NCBI RefSeq assembly: GCF_025210435.1
Contig: NZ_JAOART010000087.1
Span: 1 to 63,185 of the forward strand
DNA: 63,185 bases
Reading direction: 5' to 3'
Source: Anaeromicrobium sp.
GTDB lineage: Bacteria; Bacillota; Clostridia; Peptostreptococcales; Thermotaleaceae
Part shown: one piece after another, positions 54,717 through 63,176 of the stretch
Layout of the letters: every line of letters starts with the position of its first letter
Numbering within the stretch: position 1 is the stretch's first letter
Notes under the pieces: model-generated
Told to the model about the DNA's origin: nothing
The model's input: the letters and a program-made list of their open reading frames with translations, nothing else
Databases searched by the model: none
Program-made: the position numbers and the translations under genes

Positions 54717-55658
54717 ATGAAAAAGCCCTTAATAATTATAGTAGGACCAACAGCTGTTGGAAAAACTGAAACTTCCATAGAAATAGCAAGAGAATTGAAT
54801 TGTGAAATAATATCAGCAGATTCTATGCAAATATACAAGGGGATGGACATTGGTAGTGCAAAGCCTACCATGGAAGAAAGACAGGGAATTCCCCATTTCC
54901 TAATGGATGAAATAGATCCTAGAGAAAATTATTCCGTATCTGATTTTCAGAAGTCTGCTAAAAAATATATAGATGAAATAATATCTAGGGGAAAGATTCC
55001 TATGATCGTGGGAGGAACAGGCCTTTATGTTAATTCAATCATATATAATATAGATTTTTCATCTACTAGTCAAAATAAAGAATTAAGAGAAAAATTAGAA
55101 GCTGAGGCAAGGGAATTTGGAAATGAATATGTACATAATAAATTAAAAGAAGTAGATGATAAAGCAGCAAAGAGAATACATGCAAATAACTTAAAAAGAG
55201 TTATTAGGGCCCTTGAAGTATATTATGAGAGTGGAGATAAAATAAAAGAGTTTAAATCTAACCTAGTTCCAAATGAAGAATATGATTATTGCCTTATAGG
55301 TCTTATTAGAGATAGGGAAGAACTTTATAATAGGATAAATGAAAGAGTAGACATACTAATGGAAATGGGACTTGTGGATGAAGTTAAAAAACTTATGAAA
55401 CTTGATCTTGATGTGGATAATATATCTATGAAAGGGTTAGGATATAAGGAGATAATAAAGTATTTAAAGGGCGAATATACATTGCAAAAGGCTGTAGATA
55501 TACTAAAGAGAGACACTAGAAGATATGCTAAAAGACAAATTACTTGGTTTAAACGATATGATCAAATGCAGTGGTTTGATATAAATAAATATGATGGTAA
55601 AGAAGACCTAAAGGAAGATATTGTTAAATATATAGAAGGAAAGTTAGAGTTAATGTAG
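54717..55658 (+). CDS. miaA: tRNA dimethylallyltransferase
   Basis: Adds the dimethylallyl group to A37 of tRNAs reading UNN codons; its product is the MiaB substrate. 313 aa with P-loop GPTAVGKTE (9-17), ISADSMQIYKGMDIGSAKP, and the C-terminal RDTRRYAKRQITWFKR. AAAGGAG before ATG, 12 bp after mutL. Confidence 0.96.
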   Translation: MKKPLIIIVGPTAVGKTETSIEIARELNCEIISADSMQIYKGMDIGSAKPTMEERQGIPHFLMDEIDPRENYSVSDFQKSAKKYIDEIISRGKIPMIVGGTGLYVNSIIYNIDFSSTSQNKELREKLEAEAREFGNEYVHNKLKEVDDKAAKRIHANNLKRVIRALEVYYESGDKIKEFKSNLVPNEEYDYCLIGLIRDREELYNRINERVDILMEMGLVDEVKKLMKLDLDVDNISMKGLGYKEIIKYLKGEYTLQKAVDILKRDTRRYAKRQITWFKRYDQMQWFDINKYDGKEDLKEDIVKYIEGKLELM

Positions 55659-55702
55659 AATATAAATTAGTAGCCATATAAAATTCTGGGAGGGTAAAAC
55701 TA

Positions 55703-55945
55703 ATGAAAAACGCCATAAATTTACAAGATATATTTTTAAACCATGTAAGAAAAGAACATGTACCTATTACTATATTTTTAATGAACGGATTTCAATTAAA
55801 GGGTTTAGTAAAAGGTTTTGATAGCTATACAATCGTATTAGAGGGAGACGGAAAGCAAAATATGATTTATAAACATGCTGTATCCACAATAATACCAGCT
55901 AGAAAAGTAGCATTCATGCAAGATAGAAGGGAAGATAACAAGTAA
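55703..55945 (+). CDS. hfq: RNA chaperone Hfq
   Basis: 80 aa Sm-like hexamer subunit. Sm1 region [29 protein letters not shown] and Sm2 motif YKHAVSTI (about 58-65, usual YKHAISTI) are intact. GGGAGGG precedes ATG. Following miaA is the widespread bacterial order. Confidence 0.97.
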   Translation: MKNAINLQDIFLNHVRKEHVPITIFLMNGFQLKGLVKGFDSYTIVLEGDGKQNMIYKHAVSTIIPARKVAFMQDRREDNK

Positions 55946-55974
55946 AAAAGATAAAATAAAAATATAAATGGCTA

Positions 55975-56008
55975 GGAGATAGATTTTTTAAGTCTATCTC
56001 TTTTTTTC
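55975..56008 (+). terminator. terminator after hfq
   Basis: GAGATAGA (55976-55983) pairs with TCTATCTC (55993-56000), then seven T residues. Confidence 0.85.
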
Positions 56009-56016
56009 GGAACGAG

Positions 56017-56140
56017 GGTCTATGTACCCTATAAATATATGTTTTTGCTCATATTAATTTTAACCCTATAAAAATTTATTTGCTACATGAGGATTCTTGT
56101 GATAAAATGCATAGAAAAACTATTTTAGATAGAATCAAAT
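56017..56140 (+). pseudogene. decayed copy of the 3' end of the small GTPase gene
   Basis: This stretch aligns with 58616-58745, the last about 40 codons of the GTPase gene at 58211-58744 and the start of the next gene. The best part, near 56086-56136, matches TCTTGTGATAAAAT, CATAG and AAAAACTATTTT in order with few changes, and ATAAATATAT at 56031-56040 matches the upstream part. The reading frame is broken. It appears to be a scar of a duplication around degV. Confidence 0.6.
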
Positions 56141-56183
56141 GAAAGAAAGATAACAGAAAAATATATAGTAGGAGAGGATATAG

Positions 56184-57137
56184 ATGATAAAGATTATGGC
56201 TGACTCAACATGCGATTTATCCCAGGAAATTATAAAAAAGTATGATATTAGTATAGCTCCTGTGACTATCAACATAGAAGGAAAGACTTATAGGGATAAG
56301 ATCGATATTAAAGCTGACGAATTTTATAACATTATTGAGGATTTAGATGAAGAACCGGGTACTTCAATGCCAAGTCCTACCGAATACATTAATATAATGA
56401 AGGATGCTATTGAAAAGGGCCACACAGAGGTACTATGTATTTGTATGTCGAGCGGTACAAGTGGTGCATATCAGTCTGCTATAATTGCTAAAGATTGTTA
56501 TTTTGAAGAAAATCCAAATTCAACTGTAAAGATTCACATTGTAGACTCAAAATCCATGAGTCACGGCAGTGGGTGGCTGATTCTAAAAAGTGCTAGATTA
56601 AGAGATCTAGGGGCTACCTTTGAAGAATTAATTGAATTTAATGAAACCTATAAAACAAGTGTAAAGCATTTTCTTTCTGTGGATGATTTAGATCATTTAA
56701 TTAAAAGTGGTAGACTTACAAATGTAAGTGCATTTTTAGGTAAAGTTTTAAAACTTAAACCTATAATGACAATGAAAAAGGGAAAAGGTGCAATTGTAGC
56801 TAAGGAGAGAGGAAGAAAAAAAGTACTTAAACACTATGTTGATGAGTTTATGAAAAGAAATGATAGTAATATTACTGATTTTATAATAATTGGATATACT
56901 TCCGATTTGAAATATGCTGAAAATTTAAGGATAAAAATTCAGAGAGAAAGTGACTTTACGGGTGATATTTTTATTATGCAAATGGGTGTTGCTGTAGGAA
57001 CCCATGTTGGCTTGGGAGCCATATCTATGTTTTTTGTAGAGAAGGGACATGGCAAAGACAATTTTTTAATAAACGAAGTCCATGGACTGTTAGAGAAGAA
57101 AAATGAATTACTAGAAAAAATTAAAAATCATACCTAA
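56184..57137 (+). CDS. DegV family fatty-acid-binding protein
   Basis: 317 aa. DegV (FakB-like) proteins hold a fatty acid for FakA-dependent phosphorylation. Opening MIKIMADSTCDLSQEIIKKYDI, the GTSMPSPTEY motif and SSGTSGAYQSA are typical, and the C-terminal lipid-binding part contains GVAVGTHVGLGAI. GGAGAGG before ATG. Flanked by repeat-derived sequence on the left and a terminator on the right, so it may have been inserted here. Confidence 0.9.
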   Translation: MIKIMADSTCDLSQEIIKKYDISIAPVTINIEGKTYRDKIDIKADEFYNIIEDLDEEPGTSMPSPTEYINIMKDAIEKGHTEVLCICMSSGTSGAYQSAIIAKDCYFEENPNSTVKIHIVDSKSMSHGSGWLILKSARLRDLGATFEELIEFNETYKTSVKHFLSVDDLDHLIKSGRLTNVSAFLGKVLKLKPIMTMKKGKGAIVAKERGRKKVLKHYVDEFMKRNDSNITDFIIIGYTSDLKYAENLRIKIQRESDFTGDIFIMQMGVAVGTHVGLGAISMFFVEKGHGKDNFLINEVHGLLEKKNELLEKIKNHT

Positions 57138-57170
57138 AGATAAAATAATATTGAAATAGATTATTTATTT

Positions 57171-57196
57171 AAGAACAGTTCTTTTGAGCTGTTCTT
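57171..57196 (+). terminator. terminator after degV
   Basis: AAGAACAG (57171-57178) pairs with CTGTTCTT (57189-57196), inner bases also pair, then TTTAAG. Confidence 0.75.
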
Positions 57197-57294
57197 TTTA
57201 AGTTTATTAGTTTTAACTTTATAAGAATAGAATATTTATCTATTTTGAAAAATAAAAATTTAATAAGGCTTACTTTATTCCTGAGGTGATGGAT

Positions 57295-58218
57295 TTGATA
57301 AGAAAGGAAATCATTATAAATAAATATAGGCAGGGACAAATTTCAATGGAGGATTTTTTCATAAAGCTTATGGAGGAAGAGAAAAGAGAAAAGAGAGATG
57401 GGGTGGAAAAAAAGGCATTAGAAAAGTTAAATAAATTAATAGGTCTTAAAAGAGTTAAAAAGGTAGTAGAAGAGATAATAGCTGTAACTTTGGTGCAAAA
57501 AATAAGAAAGGAAAAATTATTAAAAAGTGATCCGATAGTTATGCATATGATATTTAAGGGCAATCCTGGTACGGGAAAGACTACGGTGGCTAGGATTTTG
57601 GGAGAAGTATTTCATGAGATGAAAGTTTTATCACAAGGACATTTGGTAGAGGCAGAGAGGGCTGACTTAGTAGGGGAATATATAGGTCATACAGCCATAA
57701 AAATGAGAAATCATGTGAAAAAGGCTCAAGGAGGTATACTTTTTATAGATGAGGCCTATTCCCTATGTAGAGGTGGAAAAAAGGACTTTGGAAAGGAAGC
57801 TATAGATGCACTAGTTAAGGGAATGGAAGATAACAAGGAAGACTTCATATTAATATTAGCTGGATATAAAGAAGAAATGGATGCCTTTTTGAGAAGTAAT
57901 CCAGGACTTAAATCTAGATTTCCTATTCAAATAGAATTTGAGGACTATAATTTGGATGAATTAATAAGTATCGGCGAACTAATGCTTAAAGATAGGGAAT
58001 ACAAACTATCCCTTGGTGCTAAGAATAAAATTAAGGATATTATTGAGAAAAACTATAGAAAAGATAGATATATAGGTAATGCTAGAATGGTAAGAAATAT
58101 AATTGAAGCTTCAATACGAAATCAAGCGGTGAGATTAAAAAAGAGTAATAAATATGGAGTAGAGGATCTTTTATATATAAGAAAAGACGACATTAATCAG
58201 GGGGATGTGGATGGTTAG
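57295..58218 (+). CDS. spoVK: SpoVK/CbxX-like AAA+ ATPase
   Basis: 307 aa AAA+ protein. Walker A GNPGTGKTTVA (about 89-99), Walker B GGILFIDEAYS (about 146-156) and the arginine-finger loop SNPGLKSRFP match the SpoVK/CbbX family; Bacillus SpoVK acts in spore maturation. TTG 57295 is chosen because GAGGTGAT ends 4 nt before it; GTG 57286 and ATG 57289 lie within that site. It overlaps the GTPase gene by 8 bp. Confidence 0.85.
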   Translation: MIRKEIIINKYRQGQISMEDFFIKLMEEEKREKRDGVEKKALEKLNKLIGLKRVKKVVEEIIAVTLVQKIRKEKLLKSDPIVMHMIFKGNPGTGKTTVARILGEVFHEMKVLSQGHLVEAERADLVGEYIGHTAIKMRNHVKKAQGGILFIDEAYSLCRGGKKDFGKEAIDALVKGMEDNKEDFILILAGYKEEMDAFLRSNPGLKSRFPIQIEFEDYNLDELISIGELMLKDREYKLSLGAKNKIKDIIEKNYRKDRYIGNARMVRNIIEASIRNQAVRLKKSNKYGVEDLLYIRKDDINQGDVDG

Positions 58219-58744
58219 GTGCATAGTTATAGGAAAGGATAAAAGTGGTAAAACTATTTTTTGCAAAAATTTTTCTAAATTTATAAATCCTAAAAACAAA
58301 AAAAATGAAATATTCACACAAAAGGGATTAACAAATTATAAGATAAGTATTAAAAGTGAAAAGATATATTTGATAGATAGTGTGAGTATTGACTCAGGAA
58401 TAGATAAATGGGAGAGGAGAAGAGAAAGAACAAAGACCCTATATGCTTTAATAGATGCTAATATAATAATTCATATTATTGATGCTACAGATTTTTCTTT
58501 TAAAGGTATAGATAAATATATAATAGACTATGGTATTACTAAGGATAAATATTTAATTTTACTAAATAAAACAGATAAGATACATGATAATAATTTGATG
58601 AAAGAAATCATAAGGACCTATCCTAAAATAAATATATTTAACATTTCAGCAAAGAAAAGAATTGGTTTTAACAATGTGAAAACCTGTTTGCGACATATGA
58701 TTTCTTGTGATAAAATACATAGGAAAAACTATTTTGGATGGTGA
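58211..58744 (+). CDS. small Ras-like GTPase
   Basis: 177 aa. G1 GKDKSGKT, G3 region LIDSVSIDSG (Asp without the usual PG), G4 NKTD and G5 SAK are present in order. It is a compact single domain with no effector or membrane part, resembling EutP or the HflX G-domain but shorter. ATG 58211 has AGGGGG upstream inside spoVK. The PLP-enzyme gene starts 4 bp after its stop. Function unknown. A decayed copy of its end lies at 56.0-56.1 kb. Confidence 0.75.
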   Translation: MVRCIVIGKDKSGKTIFCKNFSKFINPKNKKNEIFTQKGLTNYKISIKSEKIYLIDSVSIDSGIDKWERRRERTKTLYALIDANIIIHIIDATDFSFKGIDKYIIDYGITKDKYLILLNKTDKIHDNNLMKEIIRTYPKINIFNISAKKRIGFNNVKTCLRHMISCDKIHRKNYFGW

Positions 58745-58748
58745 TTAA

Positions 58749-60041
58749 ATGTTACGAAGTACTAAAGACTATTTAATAGAACATATGAACATATCAGAGA
58801 AGGTACTTAATCTTAGTAATGAAGTGGAAAATGAGATTAAAGATAGATTAAAAGACATTGATAAAATAAGGGAATTTAATCAATATAAAGTATTAAAGGT
58901 ATTTCAAGAGTGTAGAGTAAGTGATTCACATTTTCAGTGGAATACAGGATATGGATACAATGATATGGGAAGAGAAACTATAGAAAAGGTATTTGCACAA
59001 TTATTTAATTGTGAAGATGCTATAGTTAGACCTACTATAGTTAATGGTACTCATGCCCTTACCCTATGTTTAACAGGTATATTAAGATCAGGGGATGAAA
59101 TAATCTCTGCCACAGGAAAGCCTTATGATACCCTAGAGGAAGTAATAGGAATCAGAGGAGAGTATGGTGGATCATTAAAGGAATTTGGAATTACATATGA
59201 ACAAGTGGATTTTAAAGAGAACGGAAATGTAGATATAGAAAAATTAAAGTCATTAATAAGTGAAAAAACTAAAATGATATATATCCAAAGATCTACAGGG
59301 TATGATTGGAGAAAGGCCCTTACTATAAGTGATATAGAAGAAGTTGTAAAAGCTGCAAAGGAAATTAAACCAGATGTGATTTGTATGGTGGATAATTGCT
59401 ACGGAGAATTTTTAGATACAAAAGAACCTACTGAGGTTGGTGTAGATGTGATGGCAGGATCACTAATTAAAAACCCTGGTGGTGGGTTGGCTTTAACAGG
59501 AGGATACATAGTAGGGAGAGAAGATTTAATAGAAACTATCTCATATAGAATGACATCTCCTGGAATAGGAAAGGAATGTGGCCTTACCTTTGGCATGACA
59601 AGAAGTATGTTCCAAGGATTATTCATGGCACCCCATGTGGTAAGTGAAGCCATAAAGGGAGCCATATTCTGTTCAAAGCTATATGACAAGCTAGGATATG
59701 AAGTATCACCTAAATGGCATGAGAGTAGAAGTGATATAATACAGGCAATAAAACTTGGTAGTGAAAAGGCTGTAGTGGCCTTTTGTGAAGGTGTACAAGG
59801 GGCCGCACCAGTGGATTCATTTGTAAAGCCAGAACCATGGGAAATGCCAGGATATGATTCACCAGTTATCATGGCAGCAGGAGCCTTCGTTCAAGGATCA
59901 TCTATAGAACTAAGTGCCGATGCACCAATTAAGGAACCTTACATAGTATATTTCCAAGGTGGACTTACATATGAGCACAGTAAATTCGGAGCCATTAAGG
60001 CCTTGAGCACTATGGAGGAACAAGGTTGTATACAGTTGTAA
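58749..60041 (+). CDS. methionine gamma-lyase family protein (aluminum-resistance type)
   Basis: 430 aa fold-type I PLP enzyme of the COG4100/YnbB family, annotated as methionine gamma-lyase-like or aluminum-resistance protein; the true substrate is not settled. GYGYNDMGRETIEKVFAQLF, PTIVNGTHALTLCL, VDNCYGEF and the PLP lysine in AGSLIKNPGGGLALTGGY are conserved. The last codons (from about 60027, giving CIQL) may be supplied by the adjoining transposon end. Third gene of the spoVK-GTPase unit. Confidence 0.9.
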   Translation: MLRSTKDYLIEHMNISEKVLNLSNEVENEIKDRLKDIDKIREFNQYKVLKVFQECRVSDSHFQWNTGYGYNDMGRETIEKVFAQLFNCEDAIVRPTIVNGTHALTLCLTGILRSGDEIISATGKPYDTLEEVIGIRGEYGGSLKEFGITYEQVDFKENGNVDIEKLKSLISEKTKMIYIQRSTGYDWRKALTISDIEEVVKAAKEIKPDVICMVDNCYGEFLDTKEPTEVGVDVMAGSLIKNPGGGLALTGGYIVGREDLIETISYRMTSPGIGKECGLTFGMTRSMFQGLFMAPHVVSEAIKGAIFCSKLYDKLGYEVSPKWHESRSDIIQAIKLGSEKAVVAFCEGVQGAAPVDSFVKPEPWEMPGYDSPVIMAAGAFVQGSSIELSADAPIKEPYIVYFQGGLTYEHSKFGAIKALSTMEEQGCIQL

Positions 60042-60122
60042 AGTTGTGTTTGTTTAATAAAGTTGTAAACTGTTTAATAAAACCGTAAACTGTTTAATAT
60101 AGTTGCAAACTAAACTTGCAAA
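60041..60122. repeat. phased 20-bp repeats, likely TnsB-binding transposon end
   Basis: TGTTTAATAA at 60051-60060 and 60071-60080 and TGTTTAATAT at 60091-60100 recur every 20 bp. TTGTAAA, CCGTAAA and TTGCAAA precede or follow each at 60063, 60083 and 60103, with another TTGCAAA at 60116. The period is two helical turns, so sites face the same side. The layout resembles closely packed TnsB sites of a Tn7-type right end. Confidence 0.65.
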
Positions 60123-60127
60123 TTTCA

Positions 60128-60165
60128 AAATTCTTATGAAGGAAATACTTCATAAGAATTTTTTT
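60128..60165. terminator. terminator inside the transposon end
   Basis: AAATTCTTATGAAG (60128-60141) pairs with CTTCATAAGAATTT (60148-60161), then TTTT. It would stop transcription entering from the host gene. Confidence 0.82.
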
Positions 60166-60429
60166 AGTGTGTAGTAATTGAAATCATAGAAAAAATTAAT
60201 ATTAGAACCATTGATTAAAATTATTTAGGGAAGCTTAATCTATAAAACATTAAAATTATTAATGCAAAAAAATGGTCACATTCTGTAGTATGAGTTTTAA
60301 ATTACAAATTCTAATTATATATTATAAATTTAAACTAAGTAGTTATATGCTGGTCTAAAAATGGATATAAATAGTATGAAATTTACTAAACTTCAATCCT
60401 TTAAATAAGTGCTAATGAAAGGGGATAAC
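60166..60429. other. AT-rich leader of the TnsD-like gene
   Basis: 264 bp without an ORF I can support. No clear promoter or further copy of the 20-bp repeat stands out. GAAAGGGG at 60416-60424 is the ribosome binding site of the next gene. Confidence 0.5.
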
Positions 60430-62373
60430 ATGTTAAAATATTTTCCAAGAATATATCCTGAGGAAATTTTCTATAGTGTGATAGCTAGATACCATAAGCA
60501 TTGTGGAAATGTATACTTTAAATCTACCTATAAGGATTTATTTAATAAGTCGTCTAAAGGAACTCAAATAGATTTTCCGAATAATTTAGATTTAGTAGTA
60601 TCAAAATTACCAAATTCAATCAATTACACTAGTGAATCAATAATTAAAAACAATACCTTATATAATTGTTATCTCCCTTTTGTTCCCATACAAACTCAGA
60701 GAAAAATTATAAGAATAATGAAAGGTCAAGAAAGATCAAAAACTTTTGGGTTTGTAGGTATGTCTACTCAAAAACATCTTAAAAGGCGACACTTATTTTA
60801 TTGTCCAATATGTGCGAAACAAGATTATAAAAGATTTGGAGAGTCATATTTTCACAGGATACATCAAATACCAGGAGTAAATATTTGTAATCAACATAAA
60901 TGTTTACTAACTGAATATGAAAAAGAATTAAAGTTAATAGGAGTTGGAAAATACTATGATTGTGATTACAATTTTCTTGACTTAAAAATACATTACGAAG
61001 AAGATAGCAACTATGAAAAAGAGTTGCTAAATATAGCAAATGCATTTGATTATTTATTAAAAAAAGATTTGAGTCATTTTAATCAACTAGAAATTCACAA
61101 AAAGTATAGATTTTTTATGGAACAAAAAGATTTAATAGACAGAAGAGGTTGCATAAAACATAAAGATTTACATGAGCAATTCACAAGCTATTTTACTCAT
61201 AAACTGCTACTAGAATTAAATTGCCAAATTGAATATTCTCATCATATTTATAATAATTGGTTAAGTAGAATATCTGGAAAAACAGCAGGCGTAATTGAAC
61301 CTATTAGACATATATTATTTATACAATTTTTAGTTGGAGATATAAAAGCCTTTTTTGAAGAAAGGTATGATGAAGAAGAAAGTGTAAAAGAAAAAAACTT
61401 CAATGAAAAAAGAAGTAAGTATAGGCATACGTTGAAGGCGTTTATAAGTAAATTTCCTAATACTAACAGGAGTAACCTTTCTAAAAAAATAAGAATTGAA
61501 TATAGATGGCTTCGTAAAAATGATAGAGAATGGTTTGAACAGAATGCGCCAAAATCATCAACTAATAAATCAATAAATGAAAAATTATTAAATGAGTCGA
61601 AAAGAAAAATTCTTAATTTCATTATAAATACTCCAAATTGCAATAGAAATCAAATAATAAATTCTTATGCAAATGAATATAAGAGAATTAAGGTTTATGA
61701 TAGAACATGGTTTGAGGAAAATATGCCTAAACCAATCAGGAATGAATTGTGCAAAGATGATTTTTATGATAAAGTTCGAAAGTATAAATCAGAACTATTA
61801 GAATATCTAAAACAGAATCCTAATAGTAACAGAAGTGAGCTTAGAGAAAACTTACCAAAACAATATAATTGGTTATATAATAATAATATTGATTGGATTA
61901 ACGAAAATTTACCTAATAGAAAAATGAGATCAAATTATATAAATAAGTACAAGTTTAAATATAGAGAATTAATATTAGATTATATAGAAAATAATCCTAA
62001 ATCTTGTAGAGAAATGATAAAAAGAGCTTCACGAAAACCTTTCAATTGGTTGTATATGAATGACAAAGAATGGTTTGATAGTAATATGCCTAGACCACTT
62101 GAATCTAAAGAAAGAAATATAAATAAGAAGCTTAGAGTAGATTGGGGGGAAAGGGATAATATTATTTTAGAAGAATTAAAAGAGATTTATAAACGTATTA
62201 CTAGAAATAGCAGTCGCAGAAGAATAACTAATAAATACTTGTTAGGTCAATTAAGACCAGAATTCAGATCACCAGTTAAAAATGATTTAATTAAAATGCC
62301 GAAGACTAAAAATTATATTGATTCGATAGTAGACACAAAGAGAACTTACCAAATGGAAAAAAATAAAATTTAA
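60430..62373 (+). CDS. tnsD: TnsD/TniQ family transposon target-site selection protein
   Basis: 647 aa, longer than Tn7 TnsD (about 508). TniQ domain at 1-165 with YPEEIFYSVIARYHKH and the zinc motif CPIC (Cys125, 128), GESYFHRIHQIPGV and CNQH (Cys153, His156). Four repeats of about 60 residues follow (about 332-375, 391-435, 452-496, 510-556), each ending like WLxxNDxxWFxxNxP, then the TnsD end domain starting VDWGERD (570). The repeats probably read the attachment DNA. ATG 60430 is used; a weaker frame start at 60409 lacks a site. It ends at its own terminator. Confidence 0.9.
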   Translation: MLKYFPRIYPEEIFYSVIARYHKHCGNVYFKSTYKDLFNKSSKGTQIDFPNNLDLVVSKLPNSINYTSESIIKNNTLYNCYLPFVPIQTQRKIIRIMKGQERSKTFGFVGMSTQKHLKRRHLFYCPICAKQDYKRFGESYFHRIHQIPGVNICNQHKCLLTEYEKELKLIGVGKYYDCDYNFLDLKIHYEEDSNYEKELLNIANAFDYLLKKDLSHFNQLEIHKKYRFFMEQKDLIDRRGCIKHKDLHEQFTSYFTHKLLLELNCQIEYSHHIYNNWLSRISGKTAGVIEPIRHILFIQFLVGDIKAFFEERYDEEESVKEKNFNEKRSKYRHTLKAFISKFPNTNRSNLSKKIRIEYRWLRKNDREWFEQNAPKSSTNKSINEKLLNESKRKILNFIINTPNCNRNQIINSYANEYKRIKVYDRTWFEENMPKPIRNELCKDDFYDKVRKYKSELLEYLKQNPNSNRSELRENLPKQYNWLYNNNIDWINENLPNRKMRSNYINKYKFKYRELILDYIENNPKSCREMIKRASRKPFNWLYMNDKEWFDSNMPRPLESKERNINKKLRVDWGERDNIILEELKEIYKRITRNSSRRRITNKYLLGQLRPEFRSPVKNDLIKMPKTKNYIDSIVDTKRTYQMEKNKI

Positions 62374-62681
62374 AGTTTTGAATTATTAACAATATATGAA
62401 TAGATTTATAAATTTGACTTAAAGAGAAAGTTAACTTTGTCAAAATGGAGAGAAGTATAAAATTGTTCTAGCAACAAATTTATACTTCTTTTTATATAAT
62501 TATTCACTTTTACATAAGAAGGAGGTTCTAATTAATAAGCAACTATGTAGATAGTAATAACAGGATATATTTAATGTGAATACATTAATTAAGTCATAAA
62601 TATAACAGAAAAAAACATTTATGTTATATTTTGTATTTTAATAGTTAATAATACAGTAATTATGCAAAGAGGGTATCTATT
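62374..62681. other. gap between tnsD and tnsA
   Basis: 308 bp. Holds the tnsD terminator, an orphan AAGGAGG at 62519-62525 with no usable start codon after it, and an inverted repeat AAATATAACA (62598-62607)/TGTTATATTT (62622-62631) before tnsA. No gene seen. Confidence 0.55.
62451..62494 (+). terminator. terminator after the tnsD-like gene
   Basis: AGAAGTATAAAATTGTT (62451-62467) pairs with AACAAATTTATACTTCT (62473-62489), one mismatch, then TTTTTA. Confidence 0.8.
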
Positions 62682-63176
62682 ATGTCTAGACATGGAAAAA
62701 GCGATATATGTAGATTAAAAGAAAAAAGAGGCTTAGGTAGAGGTATTAATTATATTCCTTGGATAAAAGTACACGAAGTCCCTTCAAGGGGAAGGAAACA
62801 TAGAGTACTTGGAGTCAAACACAAGAGGATATATCATTTTCTAAGTGATTTAGAATACTACTTTTACTTATTGCAAATTTTTGATAGTAATGTTGTAGAA
62901 ATCAGAGAACAGTTTCCCTTATTATCATTAGAGACTACAAAACTAATAGCAGAGGAGTTGAATATTAGGCACCCCTCAGTTGGTGGGCGAGATATAGTTA
63001 TGACTACGGATTTTTTAATAACAGTAAAAAAGGATAACATATATACTGGACAGTCAAAAGTTAATTCCAATAATTTCAAATTAAAAAAATATAACACCCT
63101 TATGCAATTTTATAGTATCCTTATTAGCGACAAAACCTTTAAGGAGAAAAAATTACAGGAGTGTTATATAAGTTAG
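62682..63176 (+). CDS. tnsA: TnsA-type transposon endonuclease, N-terminal domain only
   Basis: 164 aa. Restriction-enzyme-like nuclease that cuts the 5' ends of Tn7-like elements together with TnsB. Catalytic residues: Glu58 (FLSDLEYYF), Asp110 (MTTDFLI), Gln124 and Lys126 (GQSK); REQFPL (75-80) is also conserved. Spacing agrees with Tn7 TnsA. The chain stops 38 residues after the Lys, while Tn7 TnsA has a further about 110-residue winged-helix domain. The tail (from VNSNNFKLKK) does not look like the usual TnsA continuation. GAGGG lies before ATG. The other two frames are closed here, so a simple frameshift is not evident. Confidence 0.82.
   Translation: MSRHGKSDICRLKEKRGLGRGINYIPWIKVHEVPSRGRKHRVLGVKHKRIYHFLSDLEYYFYLLQIFDSNVVEIREQFPLLSLETTKLIAEELNIRHPSVGGRDIVMTTDFLITVKKDNIYTGQSKVNSNNFKLKKYNTLMQFYSILISDKTFKEKKLQECYIS

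Noticed and set aside
58211-58744. HflX, which often follows hfq
   Set aside because: Only 177 aa, with no HflX N-terminal domain; only the general G motifs are shared.
60041-60122. Tandem repeats as a CRISPR array
   Set aside because: The period is only 20 bp with no unique spacers between repeats, and no cas genes are in view. A protein-binding array at a transposon end fits better.
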